From positions 1-64,000 of the forward strand of contig NZ_JAAXLS010000025.1 of assembly GCF_012328925.1 (NCBI RefSeq): a stretch of 64,000 bases of DNA, in the 5' to 3' direction. Under the pieces are notes generated by a model. The model made no database searches. It was not told where the DNA came from and saw only the letters and a list, made by a program, of their open reading frames with translations. Of this stretch, positions 62,338 to 64,000 are shown piece after piece (positions within the stretch are counted from its first letter, which is position 1; each line of letters starts with the position of its first letter). This stretch comes from Amycolatopsis acididurans (GTDB lineage Bacteria > Actinomycetota > Actinomycetes > Mycobacteriales > Pseudonocardiaceae). Made by a program: the position numbers and the translations under genes.

Positions 62338-62363
62338 GCGGTAACCGGGTGAAGCGTTACCGC
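62338..62363 (-). terminator. Hairpin overlapping the DUF501 stop codon
   Basis: GCGGTAAC (62338-62345) and GTTACCGC (62356-62363) form a perfect 8-bp dyad around ten bases. The right arm contains the DUF501 stop codon. It may be a weak terminator before the transglycosylase gene, or a protein-binding dyad in that gene's promoter region, since it lies about 80 bases upstream of its start. Confidence 0.4.
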
Positions 62364-62851
62364 GCGCACTCGCCGGAAGGCCAGTCCGGCTTGAGTAGCT
62401 CCAGGGTTTCGTCGCCGAACGGGTTCACGCCGGGACCGCAGGCAAGCGTGTGCGCGAGATGGACGTGCAGGCACTTGACGCGGCCCGGCATACCGCCGGC
62501 GGTGACCTCGTGCCCGAGCGGTTCGATCGCGTCGCGTTCGGCGAGGTAGGACTCATGGGCACGCTGGTACGCGGCGGCCAGTTCCTCGTCGACGGCGAGT
62601 CGTTCGGTCATCTCCCGCATGAGGCCGCTGGCCTCCAGCCGCCCGACGAGGGACGCCAGGCGCGGGCAGGTCAGGTAGTAGAGCGTGGGGAACGGGGTGC
62701 CGTTCTCGAGCCGCGGACTGGTCTGAACCACTGCGGGGTGGCCACTGGGGCAGCGCGCCGCGACGGCGCGCAGCGCACGCGGCGGGCGGCCGAGCTGCTC
62801 GGCGATGATCTCCCGATCCGCATCGGTCACCGGCTCGAAGGTCTTGTTCAC
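62357..62851 (-). CDS. DUF501 domain protein
   Basis: 164 residues with a GTG start at 62851. The family core is visible: GRPPRALRAVAARCPSGHPA, then FPTLYYLTCPRLASLVGRLE and MPGRVKCLHVHLAHTLACGP. The conserved cysteines and histidines (CPSGH, CLHVHLAH) could bind metal. DUF501 is almost always next to ppx and eno in actinobacteria; its role is not known. The long upstream open frame is an artefact of GC content. Confidence 0.9.
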   Translation of the reverse strand: MNKTFEPVTDADREIIAEQLGRPPRALRAVAARCPSGHPAVVQTSPRLENGTPFPTLYYLTCPRLASLVGRLEASGLMREMTERLAVDEELAAAYQRAHESYLAERDAIEPLGHEVTAGGMPGRVKCLHVHLAHTLACGPGVNPFGDETLELLKPDWPSGECAR

Positions 62852-62874
62852 CGGTTCATTGTCGCATCGTGATG

Positions 62875-63414
62875 TCAACCACCGACGGTGGACCAGAGCT
62901 GCTGGTACCAGACGGCACCGGAGGCTGGCCGGTTCTGCGCCTGCTGTTGCTGGGCCTGCGGGCTGTCCTCGGGAAGCTGCACGAGGTACGGGGTCTCGCC
63001 GGGCATGACGTACCGCAGCCGCCGCCGGGCCTCGGCCTCGACCTGCGCCGGGTCGTTCAGCGCCGCCTGCCTGGCCCGCAGCTGCGCCACCTCGGTGCGC
63101 AGTTCGGCCTGCTTCTGCTCCTGCTGCGCGATCTCCGATCGCTGCGACAGGTACGTGCGCAGCGGCACGGCCAGCGTGAACGCCAGCGCGCACACCACGA
63201 TGGCGATCATGGCCGCACGCCGGGTGGTCGACATGCCGAGCACCCTGGCCGCGCCCGCACCCTGTTTCGTCGCGATGCCGAGGCGCAGCCGGGGCTTGCC
63301 CGGTTCCCGGCGGACCTGTCTCGGCCGGCGCGCGGGAACGTCACCGCCACGCCGCCGGGCGACCGGGTCTCCCCGGCGGCCGCGTCGAGTCCGTTCCCTG
63401 CCGCGCTGGGTCAT
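62875..63414 (-). CDS. FtsB/DivIC-like septum formation initiator
   Basis: 179 residues from the ATG at 63414. A long Arg-rich cytosolic N-terminus (about 60 residues) leads into one membrane helix (AAMIAIVVCALAFTLAVPLR, about 67-86), then a leucine-zipper-like coiled coil (IAQQEQKQAELRTEVAQLRA) and a C-terminal YVMPGETPYLVQLPED segment typical of the family. It works in the FtsL/FtsB/FtsQ division complex. It is located between eno and DUF501 as in mycobacteria (Rv1024). Confidence 0.92.
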   Translation of the reverse strand: MTQRGRERTRRGRRGDPVARRRGGDVPARRPRQVRREPGKPRLRLGIATKQGAGAARVLGMSTTRRAAMIAIVVCALAFTLAVPLRTYLSQRSEIAQQEQKQAELRTEVAQLRARQAALNDPAQVEAEARRRLRYVMPGETPYLVQLPEDSPQAQQQQAQNRPASGAVWYQQLWSTVGG

Positions 63415-63424
63415 CTGCGAACCA

Positions 63425-64000
63425 TCAGCTCTCCGGCGTGAACCGCGGGAAGGCCAGGTCGCCGGCGTAGCGCGCCGCGTCGCCGAGGGTCTCCTCGATG
63501 CGCAGCAGCTGGTTGTACTTGGCCACGCGCTCGCTGCGGGCCGGGGCACCGGTCTTGATCTGGCCGACGCCGGTGGCGACGGCGAGGTCCGCGATCGTGG
63601 TGTCCTCGGTCTCGCCGGAGCGGTGGCTCATCATGCTCTTGTACCCGTACGACGTCGCGAGCGTGATGGCGTCCAGCGTCTCCGACAGGGTGCCGATCTG
63701 GTTGACCTTGACCAGCAGCGCGTTCGCGGCACCACGCTCGATGCCCGTCTCCAGCCGGTCCGGGTTGGTGACGAACAGGTCGTCGCCGACGAGCTGCACG
63801 CGGTCGCCGATCCGCTCGGTCAGCGCGACCCAGCCGTCCCAGTCGTCCTCGGACAGCGGGTCCTCGATGGACACCAGCGGGTAGGCGTCGAGCAGTTCGC
63901 CGTAGTAGGCGCCCAGCTGCTCGGCGGTCTTCTTGCTGCCCTCGAAGGTGTAGGCACCGTCGGCGAAGAACTCGGTGGCGGCCACGTCCAGCGCCAGCGC
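63425..64000 (-). CDS. eno: Enolase (3' part, cut by the window end)
   Basis: The C-terminal 191 codons of enolase, running off the window. It converts 2-phosphoglycerate to phosphoenolpyruvate in glycolysis. Metal and catalytic residues are visible: Glu/Asp in VSIEDPLSEDDWDGW, Asp in QLVGDDLFVTN, the general-base Lys in ALLVKVNQIGTLSETLDAI and the signature SHRSGETEDTTIADLAVATG. The 5' part and start lie beyond 64000. The stop is ten bases before the FtsB-like gene, so they are co-transcribed. Confidence 0.96.
   Translation of the reverse strand, partial: ALALDVAATEFFADGAYTFEGSKKTAEQLGAYYGELLDAYPLVSIEDPLSEDDWDGWVALTERIGDRVQLVGDDLFVTNPDRLETGIERGAANALLVKVNQIGTLSETLDAITLATSYGYKSMMSHRSGETEDTTIADLAVATGVGQIKTGAPARSERVAKYNQLLRIEETLGDAARYAGDLAFPRFTPES

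Noticed and set aside
62338..62363. GlnR or CRP-type site before the transglycosylase
   Set aside because: The GTAAC/GTTAC spacing does not fit the GlnR box and the CRP consensus is absent; kept only as a hairpin/dyad.

Overview
The window is chromosomal DNA from a high-GC Gram-positive actinomycete, most likely a Pseudonocardiaceae member close to Amycolatopsis. This rests on strong G/C bias at third codon positions, frequent GTG starts, mycothiol metabolism (Mca), a GuaB1-type IMPDH paralogue, a SigC-like ECF sigma factor and a LpqU-like transglycosylase. Gene order matches, fully inverted, the Mycobacterium tuberculosis backbone I know as xseA-xseB-glpX-fum ... phoH2 ... Rv1086-Rv1085c-Rv1084-Rv1083-mca-Rv1081c-greA-metB-cbs-fadA3, and then ppx-Rv1025-Rv1024-eno. 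Most of the window is therefore conserved core chromosome with small lineage-specific insertions.

Layout. 0.1-8.3 kb: DNA repair and central carbon genes (xseA, a small unknown gene, xseB, glpX, a secreted trypsin-like protease, a ferredoxin-NADP reductase, fumC) and a membrane-tethered PstS-like protein. 8.3-12.5 kb: a divergent SigC-like sigma/zinc-finger anti-sigma pair, a decayed TetR-EamA locus, an ATP-dependent DNA ligase and a broken small secreted protein gene. 12.6-19.1 kb: a GT-C-like membrane protein, a two-component system, a Tat-exported PHP-domain protein, an MBL hydrolase and a DUF309 protein. 19.1-25.7 kb: guaB1, a DrrAB-like ABC exporter behind a palindromic operator, PhoH2, a cis-prenyltransferase and a hemolysin III protein. 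25.7-33.9 kb: a frameshifted small gene, an HhH protein, GNAT, an acyl-CoA dehydrogenase, and the DUF255/small membrane protein/mca operon facing DUF4307-greA. 34-43.2 kb: a zinc-ribbon MBL protein, Lrp-ilvA, sulfur amino-acid genes metB and cbs enclosing three membrane proteins, and a thiolase. 43.2-53.1 kb: a BI-1 protein, a two-domain fatty acyl-CoA reductase, a DivIVA-like coiled coil, an amidase, an MFS transporter, dinB, a membrane-anchored unknown protein, a PrmC-like methyltransferase and an unlisted 55-residue membrane peptide gene. 53.1-54.4 kb: a low-GC scar beside a tRNA. 54.4-64 kb: NDH-2, family 5 uracil-DNA glycosylase, S10 and S8 peptidases, ppx, a transglycosylase, DUF501, FtsB/DivIC and the 3' part of eno.

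The most unusual spot is 53,076-54,320. A 13-bp direct repeat of the tRNA 3' end brackets two 73-bp tandem repeats and a Fic-family gene broken by frameshifts and deletions, which looks like the remnant of an element integrated at the tRNA. The tRNA itself carries a UAA anticodon (Leu, UUA codons) but has a short variable loop instead of the long arm typical of leucine tRNAs. Other signals worth testing are an intrinsic-terminator hairpin in the greA leader, a leader on phoH2 with mutually exclusive hairpins, nested palindromes over the start codon of the ABC exporter, and three further decaying loci. No insertion sequence, CRISPR array, rRNA or biosynthetic gene cluster was seen.
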